The notes under the pieces are model-generated. The model saw only the letters and a program-made list of their open reading frames with translations, was not told the origin of the DNA and made no database searches. 64,000 bases of DNA from Taiwanofungus camphoratus. Taxonomy: Eukaryota; Basidiomycota; Agaricomycetes; Polyporales; Taiwanofungaceae. Positions within the stretch are counted from its first letter, which is position 1, and the number at the start of each line of letters is the position of its first letter. A program made the position numbers and the translations under genes. The stretch spans positions 1,426,001 through 1,490,000 of the forward strand of contig CP021229.1 in assembly GCA_003999685.1 (NCBI GenBank), written 5' to 3'. Of the stretch, positions 12,203 to 23,794 are shown piece after piece.

Positions 12203-14368
12203 ATGATCCTGACTACTCTCCTTGCCGTCTTGTCTCTAGCAGTCTCTGTCTTCGCTGGTGAGGACACCCTAAGACACACGTCCGCACCTCAATCTTCAGC
12301 TATTCATCGCTACACAGCTCAGGGAACATCCACAAATCGCACGGGAAACTTGAACATCACCGAGAACAGCGGCGTCTGTGAGACCACCCCTGGCGTCTAC
12401 CAGGCTTCAGGCTACGCGAACATAACCACACAGTTCTCTGTGGGCAGCATGTGGTCGGTGGTACAACAACGGTACTCCACCTTGTTCACGGCTCTAACGA
12501 CTCCCTTCCCTTCATCACTTCGGTAGGTTCTGGTTCTTTGAGGCGCGATACAACCCAGATACAGCGCCTTTTACCTTATGGATCAACGGAGGGGTGAGCG
12601 CCTGGGCGGCCATCTGTCTCCTTTCTGTTAACCCGGCCCGCAGCCCGGGTGTTCCAGCATGGTTGGTCTGTTCCAAGAGAACGGTCCATGTCGTATAACC
12701 AATGACAGTACCAGTGTAACGCTGAACAATAATTCTTGGAATGAGGTCTCTAATATGTAGGTGTCGTTGTCGCTCCCGCCTCCGAAGCTTCAGAGCTTAC
12801 CGCTTGATATGAAGGCTATATGTTGATCAACCGATAGGTGTCGGCTGGTCGTATGGCATGTCCAATGTCACTACGACGCAGCAGGCTGCCGTGGACATGT
12901 GGGAGGTCCGCCTAGTCCTCTGCAGCGCAATGCAATGACTGGAGTTATACTCATCAGTCATGTAGTTCCTCCAAACGTTCTTTGCCGATCCCCGATTCAG
13001 CAAATATCAGTGGCGAGAATTCGCTTTTTGGACTGAATCGTGTGTTTTATCTGTTCTTTAAATTATACTTTCGGTAAACACAAGTTTGGGATTTTCTCCA
13101 GCTATGGAGGCCATTATGGCCCGGTATTCGCTGCGTGAGCACAAGGTGGTAGGCGGCATGGAGTCATTGATTGAGATCCACCTAGGTACTTTCTGCAGCA
13201 AAACTTGGCTGTTGTCGACGGAAGCATAAGCGGCGTGCCACTCAATCTCAGGTATTTTGGGATTGGCGACGGTCTCACTGTCGGTGAAGATCTCGTTATA
13301 GACTGAAATGCATGTACTGATTACGTGTACTCAGGATCCGCTTTCGCAATATGCTTCCTTCATCACTTACGCAGCGTCGAACCCGTGCGCATGATGATTA
13401 TGCTCATATCGAACACATTTATGACACGTATCGAATGCGACTGCTGATAGGTACTATCCCCTCGTATCGTCGTCGACGATCAGCACAGTCAACACCACCT
13501 GGAGCGAGCCGGGCGGGTGTCAAGACCAGGTATGCATCTGCCGGCCCACCCAAGGCGCACACGTGACCGGCCCTCCTGTAGATCACGGCCTGTTACACCA
13601 ACGGAACCGACGCCGTCTGCGCGCTCGCACAGAAGGCTGCGAACACGCAGATCCTGCAAGCACTCTCGGGGGTCTACGACCCGTTCTACATCCTCTCGCT
13701 GACGCCGGACGCGTACCCGCCGAACCTGAGCCCGTACCTGGGCAACACGACGCTGATGGCGCAGATCGGCGCGATGCGGAAGTGGAGGAAGATCGACGGT
13801 GGGGTGGTGGCGAAGTTGGCCTCCACTGGCGATATGATGCGCGATTCGAGCCCGGACCTCGAGACGGTCGTCGATGCGGGCGTGCGGACGGTGATCTACG
13901 TCGGCGATGCTGTGGGTCTGAGTCGGCTGATAACACCTACGATAGCTGATTGCGAGCGTGCTTCCTTTTACAGGATTATCTCTCGAATTATATAGGGATG
14001 GAAGCGATGGTGAGTCGCGAAAAACATGGACGTGCGGCAGACAGGCAACGCTGACGGTCATGCACGACGCAGATGAACAAGTTGCAGACGCAGTTCAGCA
14101 TCGAGTACGCCACTCAGCAACTCAGCAATTGGACCGTTGCCGGGCAATCTGCCGGGTTATACAAGAACGCGGGGACGCTGTCCTACGTCCGCGTGTTCGG
14201 GGCGTCAGTGCATTTGTTATCTTTGGCACGAGTCGCTATGCTGATGCTGTTACGCCTGCTAGTGGCCATGAGCTCCCTGCGTACGAGTACGGGAACCTGA
14301 GCAGGGGCGAGGCGGCGCTGCAGATATTCAGACAGGTTATGAACGACGAGCCCGTCTTTTCGACGTGA
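12203..14368 (+). CDS. secreted serine carboxypeptidase, S10 family, copy 3
   Basis: Third S10 carboxypeptidase, very close to copy 2 along its whole length. The signal peptide is [19 protein letters not shown] from the ATG at 12203; the codon at 12167 in the same frame is GTG. It keeps GGPGCSSM, the nucleophile motif [13 protein letters not shown], the Asp motif [15 protein letters not shown] and [11 protein letters not shown] for the His. Differences from copy 2 cluster in the exon coding [16 protein letters not shown], where copy 2 has [15 protein letters not shown]; this loses a glycosylation sequon and adds basic charge. Intron positions match copy 2. I saw no stop or frame break, so it is probably active. 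Confidence 0.87.
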
Positions 14369-14827
14369 GCTCAAGTGAGCCCTCTTTCTACCAGTCGTTC
14401 CATGGAAATACACAGACGGATTGGATACCCGTAGCCTAATATGCGAGCATCGACTGCGACTGCAAGGATCAGAACATATCATTAAAGGTTCTCGATGATC
14501 GATACCAAGGCTGATGCTTAGAAGGGGCAACTTCAGTGTTCATATTGCACTGGATTATATTGTGGGTGATATAACTTTAGCACTAGAACCTGTGAAGCTT
14601 CGAAGACTCGAATATTGTCCGACTTAAACATGCTGGTAAGAAACACGGGCAGGGCATGAACATGGAACTTGGCACTAAATCTGTGCCACGATTTGCCACG
14701 TGATATTCAATGGCTACCTACGTCATTGGCTTCGATGGACTAGTATACAAGACGCCGCATATGTCTGTCTGGGATACTATATTTCCTTTCCATCTGACGG
14801 CCGAATTCGCATTCACACTGAACGGCT
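14369..14827. other. intergenic after carboxypeptidase cluster
   Basis: About 110 bases match the 3' flank of copy 2; the rest holds nothing recognised and includes the promoter side of the DUF4336 gene. Confidence 0.45.
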
Positions 14828-16191
14828 ATGAGTCCCGCTAGTGTTAACGGTAAATGTGCTATACGTGAGGTCAGTCAGAACTCGTTGATGCAAATGCATG
14901 TCGCAGCTCGCAGCCAACATTTCCTTCCGGACACAATATCGCAGGTTGCGAAAGACGTCTGGACATTCTCATGGTGATTGCGGACATCTCTGCAGCTGCA
15001 ATCAACGCGCCCACTGACCGCCTTCCGCGTGTAGTCCTTTCTCTCGCTTTGGTCTTTTCCCGGTCGGGGGGCGCTCAACGGCCGTCAGGCTCCAGAACGG
15101 GGATGTCTGGGTGCTGGCGTCTACTCCCCTGACAGACGAGACGAAGAGCAAGCTCGGGGAGCTGGGGCCGGTCAAGTCAGTAGCCACCAGACTAGCCGTT
15201 CCGCCGTCTCTGCGTCAGCTCACCCATCGTGGCGTCGCAGGTGGATCGTCGGCGCAGATGCCGTTCACCACATGTACCTCGGTGGGTAGGCACGTGCACT
15301 CGCGGATTGGAGGGAAGGCCGATTTGCTTTGCTTCACTTGCAGGAGAATTTCAGAAGCAGTATCCGGATGCAAAGCTTGTCGCCGTGAAGGACGCGATGG
15401 ACAAGAAGGAGAAGGAGGGGCTGCAGTTCGCAGGAGGTATGGCCCCGTGATCATCTCCGCCGGGCGTCTGACATGTACGAAATGCATGCAGTTTGGGGTG
15501 CAGACCCACCTGATACCAAATACGGGTTCGAGACTGATGTATGTATTCGTTGCCGTCCGCTCTGGCCAGCTGACGCTCAGCCCCGGGCCAGATCCAGCAC
15601 TGGTAAGTGTGCACCAGTCCTCGAGAGACGTACGCACTCAGCGGCCGCAGCTACTTCTCCGGATTCAAGAACAAAGACGTCGCGTTCTTCCACCCGGCCT
15701 CGAAGACACTGATTGAAGCAGACCTTCTCTTCAATCTCCCCGCAACAGAGCAGGTGCGTGTCGTCATCCGTATCCCCCGCTTACCACAGCCCGTCGTCCT
15801 CACCTCTGCGCGCTGCAGTACTCCAAGACGGGCTCCTGGGGGAGGTTCCCGCTCTTTGGCAGCCTGAACCCGTTCATGTACGTGCACAAGCGCTTCGCGT
15901 GGACCCTGGGCGCAGACCGCGAGTGCGCGTCTCTTTCCTGTTCATACAGGCCTGTCGGTGCTCACTGCGCCTCCGGCATGCTCTGGTCTGGTCTGTATAC
16001 AGGGCAATGAAACGCGACGCGAAGACGGTCGCCGGGTGGGACTTTGACCGGATCGTCCCTTGTCACGGCGTAAGTCCTTCGCTTCGAGCGAACGATACCT
16101 CTCGCATCTCATACCGAATGCCCTCCAGGATGTGATTGAGAAGGGCGGCAACGCAGCGTGGCGTGAGGCGTATAAGTGGTATCTCGATTGA
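14828..16191 (+). CDS. DUF4336 family protein, copy 1
   Basis: Protein of the DUF4336 family, whose biochemical role is unknown to me; its motifs recall metallo-beta-lactamase-fold hydrolases, which is inference. Predicted order: MSPASVNGKCAIREV, VAKDVWTFSC, PFSRFGLFPVGGRSTAVRL, DVWVLASTPL, then WIVGADAVHHMYL, YPDAKLVAVKDAMDKK, GADPPDTKYGFETD, YFSGFKNKDVAFFHPASKTL, EADLLFNLPATEQ, MKRDAKTVAGWDFDRIVPCH and a C-terminus ending YKWYLD. Exons join in phase at short GT-AG introns without a break. The ATG at 14828 is in frame with the first conserved block, with an intron between. A diverged paralogue lies at 40462-41771. The HH and PCHGD motifs are candidates for metal binding. Confidence 0.82.
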
Positions 16192-16797
16192 ATTCTCGAA
16201 GCAGACGGCGCTTCCGGCTCTTTTGTCCGCATTCCCGGCTATGTCATATTATAATCTGAGAGGACTTGATGTTAGACTCGAATCCAGACGGCAGTATCGA
16301 ATACGGTACAAGGCGGTCTGGGGCACGAGTAGAGAACCAATTTTAAGTCCGCACGTCCCTAATTTGAGAACGATACGAGGTGAGGCGCGGAGTGGGAAGG
16401 CCGCAATTCTGTCCTCTTGTAGTCAACTGGCACTCCTGTGCCTCGTGCATAGATCAAACATAAGCTGCGCGACTGCAGTCTGCGGAGCTTTGCGCTGTCG
16501 GTGTGTCTGCGTTTACCTTCATGTCACTTCAAACACGTTGAAAGATTGTGACGCGCTTGTGACTGCCCCAATAAGGTAAATATATTTGGAGTTTCAATTG
16601 GCTCTCTGTTCGATCCTCACAAAGTTTCCCCAGTGGCCACAGTTTGCCTTCCCGTGGCGACTGGAAACGAGTCTGACTTGATGTCTGCGCATTGATATCA
16701 TGACATTGTATGAGCATGAGTTATTGAATCCTGGCTGGTGTGAGCGTGAACAGTAATGACGTCTATCCTTTGAAGGCGTCCTACAATGCTCTGCGTA
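16192..16797. other. intergenic between convergent genes
   Basis: Shared 3' region of the DUF4336 gene (+) and the DUF6533 gene (-). Nothing recognised. Confidence 0.45.
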
Positions 16798-18874
16798 TTA
16801 CACAATACGGAAAACAGAGGCTATGAAAAGACTCAGAGCTTGTACCAAACCTCCTATCGTGACGCGGGCCAACTTGTTCTGCAACTTCCCTGATCCAACA
16901 ATATGACATCTTAGGGTGTGTTTTTCTCTGACTTTGATCTGGTAAAATATCATCAAGCTTGCTCCTTGTGTAACAGATATGCAGGATGAGACGGGTTCAG
17001 GGTAGCATGACGAAGAACCTACCCTGTGCAAGCCCATGTCCTCGTCAAGAAGCTCAAGACCGTCCTTGAAAGGCTCCTTCACAAATCGCGGATGCTCGAT
17101 ACTGTTGTCGAAATCGTCTTCGCCAGGTTCTTCATCTACCGCCAGCCCTTTTGTGCTTGACATCTGTCGATCGGGAGACAAATCGGCCGGCACTTGCGAC
17201 TTCACTGACAGAGATGAACCGTGATTGAGCGGTGCACCCATGTTGCCAATTACGCTCTGGGCGAAGCACATAGATGATATCTGCGACGAAGATTGGGATG
17301 TTCCCTTGTCTCCATTCGAAAGATATACTTCGCAGAGGTTCAAGAAGAAACGGGAGACGAGAACCGAGGTCATTCTAGGGCCATCATGTCAGTACTATGA
17401 TGTTCGATGCAACTGTGCCACACGCACACGTCAACCAGCATTATTGTGTTTGAAAAGGTCTAACATGTGGACATCAGAATATTCAACCCCAGAGAATGGA
17501 AGAATGGAAGAATGGAAGAATGGAAGAATGGAAGAATGGAAGAATGGAAGAAATACATTGGTAACAAACAACGTTATATCAAGAACACCTAGCACAAACA
17601 GCACGCTTTGCGGGCACCCATCAGCGGATAGAGTTCAGCATGATAAAAATGCTCAACCACACATACCCAAAATACAGAGTGCCTGTGCCAAGATAGTCCA
17701 ATGAATGTGAGTAATATATCACAAATTATACTCAGACTTACCATCTCTCAGTAGCAATTGAATGAGAGGCACATTTACATTTGCTCTATCTGCAAGTCTC
17801 TTGACAGAGTACGTGGCATGCCAAGTGGCTAGCAGGACAAGAGCATCGGAAACAATAACACATGTACGTGTAGCGACAGACACTGTCAGTGATTGTATAT
17901 CAATTGCAGAGTAATCGCAATCACGGTCAAAAACAGATTCATACATCTGTTTCCGGGATCATCATGTGAGCTCCCGTTACCTACATTAGAAAGACCGGAC
18001 CAACCTATGGGAAGTGGCAGCAGTCGTCTTTTCACTTAGGTAACAGAATGTTGTGGTGGACGATTCTGCTATCACCTGTAAGGTGGCCACAGCAACACTA
18101 TACTATCACACAGTAAGCCTCGAGACTCAGCGTTTGAGAAGACCGCTCACGATATTGACAATAAACGGGACCAAGCTCAACGCACAGACAAAGGACGACA
18201 GTCGCCAATCACGACTGCTAATGGCATAGACGCGGAATGCCGAAAATACTTGCAGCAAGAGCGTCTTCATGTCTCAAACATGTTCATAAACAACTTATCT
18301 TACCTGCATTGAGGAAGTTCAAGATGCATTTACAACTGTTACTTGCACGGATTAGCATATAGTTGCTAGAAGAGATAATAGGAATATCAGCTCTTCTCGT
18401 AGCATATGAACTGAATGATGGCATGCAGACGACACCTCTAAACACAAACAACCTCTTTAGCGAGCGCAAGACATTGGAAAAGATACTAATCATACTTCAC
18501 AAGGACCATCCAGAATCCAAGCAACAAGTTGTAAGAGAAGCCAAAGGGATCCAACGTAACGGTTCAAGATATATATCAAGCTGGGGCCAGTCGTCCTTCG
18601 GGACCATACAATCTGTATTTCTTGGCTGAATGTAAGAATGAAGTCATAAAAGAACACAGCTTCAAGACATCGCATTGAGCAGGAAGTGGAACTTATTCCT
18701 ATCAGCGTACTGACTAGCAATAATTACGACAAGGTACTCTTCGCTAATTCTGGGCAGCATACAATATGAGCGAATGTTGGGGGCTGACCTCGGTAGGGAA
18801 TTCGACAAGGCATCAGAGACTTACCCAATTTGTTCGGCTTTGATCCATTGCTGAAGTTCGGCTTCAGAAGACAT
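16798..18874 (-). CDS. DUF6533 domain multi-pass membrane protein
   Basis: Member of the large mushroom-specific DUF6533 family of seven-helix-like membrane proteins of unknown function. Reading from 18874 down: MSSEAELQQWIKAEQIG, then the DUF6533 block (FFYDFILTFSQEIQIVWSRR, YILNRYVGSLW), a segment with VFRGVV, the strongly typical VFSAFRVYAISSRDWRLSS followed by a helix (LVPFIVNI), then TWHATYSVKRLADRANVN with LLLRDG, and the C-terminal tail TSVLVSRFFLNLCEVYLSNG with SSMCFAQSVIGNMGAPL. That tail is the usual end region of the family. There are many small introns. The exact 3' end is uncertain: the last frame stays open to 16798, but an intron after GLHRV is possible. Nothing suggests a break. 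Confidence 0.72.
17493..17552. repeat. 8-base tandem repeat (GAATGGAA)n
   Basis: About seven and a half near-perfect copies of an 8-base unit, between exons of the DUF6533 gene, most likely within an intron. Confidence 0.85.
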
Positions 18875-19194
18875 AGCAACTACACAGTTGGAAGGTTGTG
18901 GGGATGAGGGTACTATCCCGGACAGGCTTCAGAAATGGGTCCATTATCAAGCTTCACCCTCCATCTGTAAGTTTCAGAGAACGAATGCTTTGACAACGGA
19001 AAAGATAGAAGGTCAGGAAGGTATGGCTGTGAACGATGAGTAAAATAGATGATCAGAAAGGCATGGCTATGAACGATGAGAGGCTGAGAGATGATGGTAG
19101 TCCCAAACATTGTCCTTGCTGCCGTTTCACGGTCCAAATCGAACCTTTCATACATAATTATCAGTGCAGTCAACAGACCCGTTAACTTTCTCTC
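18875..19194. other. intergenic before LINE
   Basis: Upstream region of the DUF6533 gene. It holds two imperfect tandem copies (about 42 bases each, 19000-19083) sharing the core GAACGATGAG. A minus-strand open frame across here is not recognised. Confidence 0.4.
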
Positions 19195-20010
19195 GGGCAG
19201 TGAAGTTTGAACCACATCGCTATGCAAAGGACACCATGCGCTACCTTGGGTTTTTCTTGGACCCCAAGCTTAGCTTCCATGCACACGTGCGGTTTTATGC
19301 CAATAAGGCGGCTAGCACGTGCAACACACTCCGCATGCTTGGTAACTCGGCACGTGGATTCCATCCCATCAACAAGCGGCGGCTCTATATTGCGCACATC
19401 ATTCCATTGATGCTATATGGTGCTCAACTGTGGTGGAACCCACAGTGGAAAGGCCTCAAATGGGCTGCAAAAGAATTGCAGACCGCTCAGTCGAGAGCAG
19501 CCTGGTGGATTACTGGCTGCTTCAAGACCACACCGATTGGGGCGATGGAGATGTTGGGTGGGTTGGTCCCCATCCACATCCAGGTCGACCGGTACATGGA
19601 AAAAGCTGCGCTTCGAGCGCGGCGAGTTCATGAAGGGCACCCAATGAGGGCCACTCTTCCACCTTATTGGGCAACCAATGTCACCAATATTACTGCGCCA
19701 TGGCCGCTTAACTCGCGCCGTGGCAAAAAACAGGCTGTCACCCCCATGACGTTCATAGATCGCATCGGGCGGCAGTCATCAGAAGACTTTGCACCACTCC
19801 ATCCAGAGGCGAGGCCCGGAGATCGGGTCGTGGATCGGTACATTGATCGCTTTGAGCGTGTGTTCCTGGACGGAAAAGGTCCAAACAAACGCTCACCTGA
19901 ATTCGCCGATTGGTTGGAGTTCACCTGGTGGCCGGAATTCCGGTGCCAGCTGGCCCAGCCAGAAGGGCAAATGCTGTTCACTGATGGATCGTATGCAAAT
20001 GCGCCAGCAG

Positions 20011-20015
20011 TGAGA
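20011..20015. repeat. target-site duplication (left) of the solo LTR
   Basis: TGAGA, matching 22356-22360 on the other side of the LTR. Confidence 0.85.
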
Positions 20016-22355
20016 TGTTACGGGGGGTCTACGCCCGTTGATGAGTCCCGTAGCCTCCTGGGCCCCGAATCGCGATTTTAGGAGCTTTCTGATCCCCCAA
20101 CCGACCACTCTAAGACTCTCCTACAGCCTACGACAGGAGGGATAGGTTCCTATAATATTCCTAACGCCCCCTCTCCTTCCTAAACCCTCCTAACACCCTA
20201 CGAAGTCTTGCGAAGTCACACGAGGTGCTACGAGATTTCGAATGCTAGACGCGAAGTCCCTAACTCCTGCTAAGTCCACTATCGGACACTGCCGGCCCTC
20301 CCATACTGTTCCATTGGATCTAGGTCCTATCTACTACGTCACTCATCCCGGGCTTAGCTAAGAAGTCTTAGCTAAGTCTCTCCTAGCTCTTGTGATTGCA
20401 GCTACCTCCGATAGGCTCCGAAACGGTCCGAAGTTCCGGAAGTTGGACTTAGGAAGCCTTGTGCACCCCCATGGGTCTCGATCCTATGCCATAAGGTCAT
20501 CCTAGGGCGTACCCATATGACCCTCCACCCATTTAGGACACCTCCTGCCCCGATTAGGCCAAGTCCCGCTGCTAAGGACTTCGTGCGCTCTTAGCCCACT
20601 AAGATAGGTGATCACGGCGCATGGCTGCTCTCGGATAGTCATCCCGCCCTCGTGAATGAACTTGGTCACCTTTCTACCGTACGTAGTTCCCCTGTTTCAG
20701 TTCCTAATTAGTTCCTATCCTCCTCGTGTTCACTTCGGAGTCCATGCGCTTTAGTACACATTTCGGACTCGTAAGGATCGCTTCGCGCAAGATTAGTTCA
20801 CCTCACGTTCCCCTATTTAGTCAGAGGTAGCTTACTATGTACGAGAGAGACCCCTCAGTGTACGCTTCTCTCTTTGGAATACCAGTTCCCCTGTAGCTCC
20901 GATCTCAGGAAAGCGCCGCGAGTACAACCTTAGAAACGGTCCCAAGGTCCCTAAGTCTCCACCCCAGCTTCGTTTCAGTACCTTTGAACTACGTCTACGC
21001 TCGCGATATATCTATGAACTACGTCTACGCTTCCCGAACTACGCACTACAATCTACGAAGTCGCCGTGACTTCGTGCCCTTCAGCACCTCTTATAGCACC
21101 TATCCGGTGGGCCTCCGCCTTAGTTATACCCTTAGGCTCACGTTGCGTCATCCCTACGTCCTACGAATAACCCTACGACTCCCCCATAGCCTTCATTACA
21201 GGCTATAGTACATCTCTCTACGCCCTCGAACTCTCCGACCCACACCTCGACGTCATCAGACACTTCAGAGCTTCCAGCAACCTCGTTCCCTCATTCCTAT
21301 TCCAAGTATTAGCTCTCCAAACCATCCGACCTCTCCTACAAGTCTCCTACGCCAGCCAAACCTCGCCCACCTCGCTCTAACAAACCTCTAAGCCTTACAC
21401 CCTTTAGCTAACTCTAGCTAAAAGGACTTCGCAGCAGCCTCGTACCCTCTGCCGCTTAGTAGAAATTATAGTCCATTGGCTTATTGCTTCCTAACTCTAT
21501 ACAGCCTACGAAGTCAGCTCGCGCGACTTAGCTAAAACTTCGAAGGACTTCGCAGAATCTCGAAGGACTTCGCGTACTTCGGAGGGCCTCGCAAGGCCTT
21601 AGGGATAGTATAGCACTTAGGAACAAGATCCTGTTGTGCAGGACCCTTGACCCCTTACTCCCCCACTTACAAAACAAGACATACAGGTTTCCCGGTATCA
21701 TACAGGTTGTAGCTCCTACCCTCACAGCCTCACAGTTATCACACTACCCCCAACCACGTTGCGGAGCACTCCCTAGGTACCAGGGTCCCCTAGGTCGTAT
21801 CACCGTAGGTGACTACCGTGACGGGGGGGTCGTTGAGTAGTCAGGCGTGAAGTGTAAACGAGGAGTCAGCCTGGCTGACGACGAGTACACATCTAAGTCT
21901 TCAACCGCTAGCCCAACGGTCTCGAGAGAGTTGTGGGCTAAGTCACAGCCTAAGTCCTAGTGTAGTCACAAGGATATAGATGGTCTAAGGCGACCCATTG
22001 AATAGATGAAGGTATAGGGGCCTAAGCCCAGTCGTAAAGTACAAATGGTAACGACGGCACCAAAGTACACAGTGTAACTAAGGAGGACAAGATTGGGGTG
22101 CTCCGCAGTGAGCCAACCCCTTAAGTACTATGGTGGGTTTAGGGCAAGCCAGCCCTCACTCCCATGGGTACCAGCACCTAAGCGTCCATAAGTCAGAGGC
22201 CTGAGTGGCCCCTTCTGAGGAACAGTCCATAACCAGGCGGGTGACCGTCAGCCCGTCAGGAATGATGGTGATAATTGTAAGTGTACACGACCCGCTAGTC
22301 TGGTATAGTGAAGAGAAATGAAAATGTATGTTCGCACCATTACCGCCTTGTAACA
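20016..22355 (+). mobile_element. solo LTR, 2340 bases, inserted in the LINE
   Basis: The insertion starts TGTTACGG and ends TTGTAACA, the TG...CA ends of an LTR with a short inverted repeat (TGTTAC/GTAACA) as in fungal Ty3/Gypsy-like elements. It is flanked on both sides by the 5-base duplication TGAGA (20011-20015 and 22356-22360). No coding domain is seen inside, so it is read as a solo LTR left by recombination. The inner part is rich in CTTCG/CGAAG motifs and shares a core of about 1.77 kb with the elements at 59517-63461 and 63623-64000. The terminal inverted repeat and target duplication are perfect, so the insertion is probably fairly young. Confidence 0.85.
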
Positions 22356-22360
22356 TGAGA
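22356..22360. repeat. target-site duplication (right) of the solo LTR
   Basis: TGAGA, matching 20011-20015. The LINE reading frame resumes directly after it. Confidence 0.85.
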
Positions 22361-23794
22361 TCAGATAGCGCGTGGCTCGTCATTGACGGGGAAGACCATG
22401 TTGCCCATGGAAAGTTTGGGGCCGGTAAGGTCCAGAGCTTCGATGCGGAGATGATGGCATTGGCACGTGGGCTGCGTGAAGCGGTTTGTGACGTCCCTGC
22501 CCACATCACCACCCTCATAGTCTGTTCCGATAACCAATTGGCACTAGACCGTATCTTCAAGCCGGAGGTCGGGCCGTCGCAGATGGCGGCAGTCATGGCT
22601 TCCCAACACGTACGAGTGTTCCTTGATGCGGATGAACGCCGACACATTGTCCTTTTTTGGGTACCATCCCATAAAGGCATTTTTCAAAACGAGTTCGTTG
22701 ATGAACTCGCGAAGAAAGCATTGGATGATCCTCAACCGGAATTCATCTCACAATCAATGGCTCTTGCTCGCGTCAAAGCAAGGGTCAAAAAGCGCTGGGG
22801 GACATTAGTTGACAATCCCAGCTATTGCGGTCGCCAGTTATGGAAAGTAACCGAAGACGCCCTACCACTGCACGGGACCATGGCCAAGGGCACGTGGGTC
22901 TTGAAGGCAGCTGGCAAGTCCAACAAGGAGGTGGCACGCGTGTGTCGTGTGCTCACCAACCATTTCCCAGGCGGTGAATACTGCTCTAGGTTCAACATCC
23001 CAGGCCCTCACCTCTGCTTGTGCGGAGTGGAGGAAACTTGCCCATTTTGGATCAGGACGAAGCGCCAACAGGGTCCTCATGATCCGCTTCTGATGGGGCC
23101 CCCTGAACAAAGGGAATGGACCCCGGATGACATAATGGAGTTCCTTCGGCTTAACCCGATGGTCTCCACCTTTGATTGGGCAGAGATTCTGGCAGAATCT
23201 CTGCTTAAAGCCAAAGCTGCGCGCACGAGAACATTTACTCGGGCTCGTCTTATGTGCCACACTGTCGGAAGACAAGCGGCATGGCAGTGGTTCCATGCGG
23301 ACTGACATTTAGATCCCGGTATGACCACAGCCCTGGGTGGAAAATACCGTGATTTCTGTGAATGGTATGACACCGAAGCAAAGGCGTTTGAACTATACCA
23401 TAATTGGGTAAACGAGGGGATAGCGGAACCCAGTATTCGTGATGACCCCCCTGTATACCCGAACGATAACTGAGGCCTGAAAACTGTAGGGCTACACTCA
23501 GTTCATTAGGTGATTTACTGACGGAACGGGTCCACTGGGCCGGGTAAACACACAGAGCGTGAAAAGCGGGTCGGGCGGGGGTCGGGTATGGCTTCCTATG
23601 GATGACTGTACCCTTCCTTTTGCAGGCCTAGTTGGATTATATGCCCACGCCACATAACGAGGCCACTGAAACCTGTAGGTGTGCCGCTCATGCGGGCGCG
23701 GATGCCCATTTACTATCATTATTACTCTACATGTACCTACGATGTATGGAGTATAAACCCGAAGAATAAAAAAAAAAAAAAAAAAAAAAAAAAA

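Larger units (their letters stand above)
19195..23794 (+). mobile_element. 5'-truncated LINE with RNase H domain, split by a solo LTR
   Basis: Non-LTR retrotransposon remnant. It begins inside the end of the reverse transcriptase (MRYLGFFLDPKLSFHAHVRF, LMLYGAQLWWNP, AQSRAAWWITGCF), so most of the RT and the 5' part are missing. A connecting region leads to an RNase H domain: FTDGSYAN before the LTR insertion and DAEMMAL, CSDNQLAL, WVPSHKG and NEFVDELAKKA after it, giving the D-E-D-D set. An in-frame TGA at 23303-23305 is followed by open frame to 23473, so the ORF end is probably shortened. The 3' end is a run of about 27 A at 23767-23794, typical of target-primed insertion. The family is likely a fungal Tad/I-like clade. 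The 5' boundary is uncertain by tens of bases and I found no clear target duplication. Confidence 0.85.

Noticed and set aside
17225-17704. Plus-strand frame with a KNGRMEEW repeat
   Set aside because: The repeat is the 8-base tandem array, and the rest is antisense to the DUF6533 gene.
18913-19227. Minus-strand frame of 104 codons at the LINE edge
   Set aside because: It crosses the LINE boundary and overlaps a local tandem repeat; no family seen.
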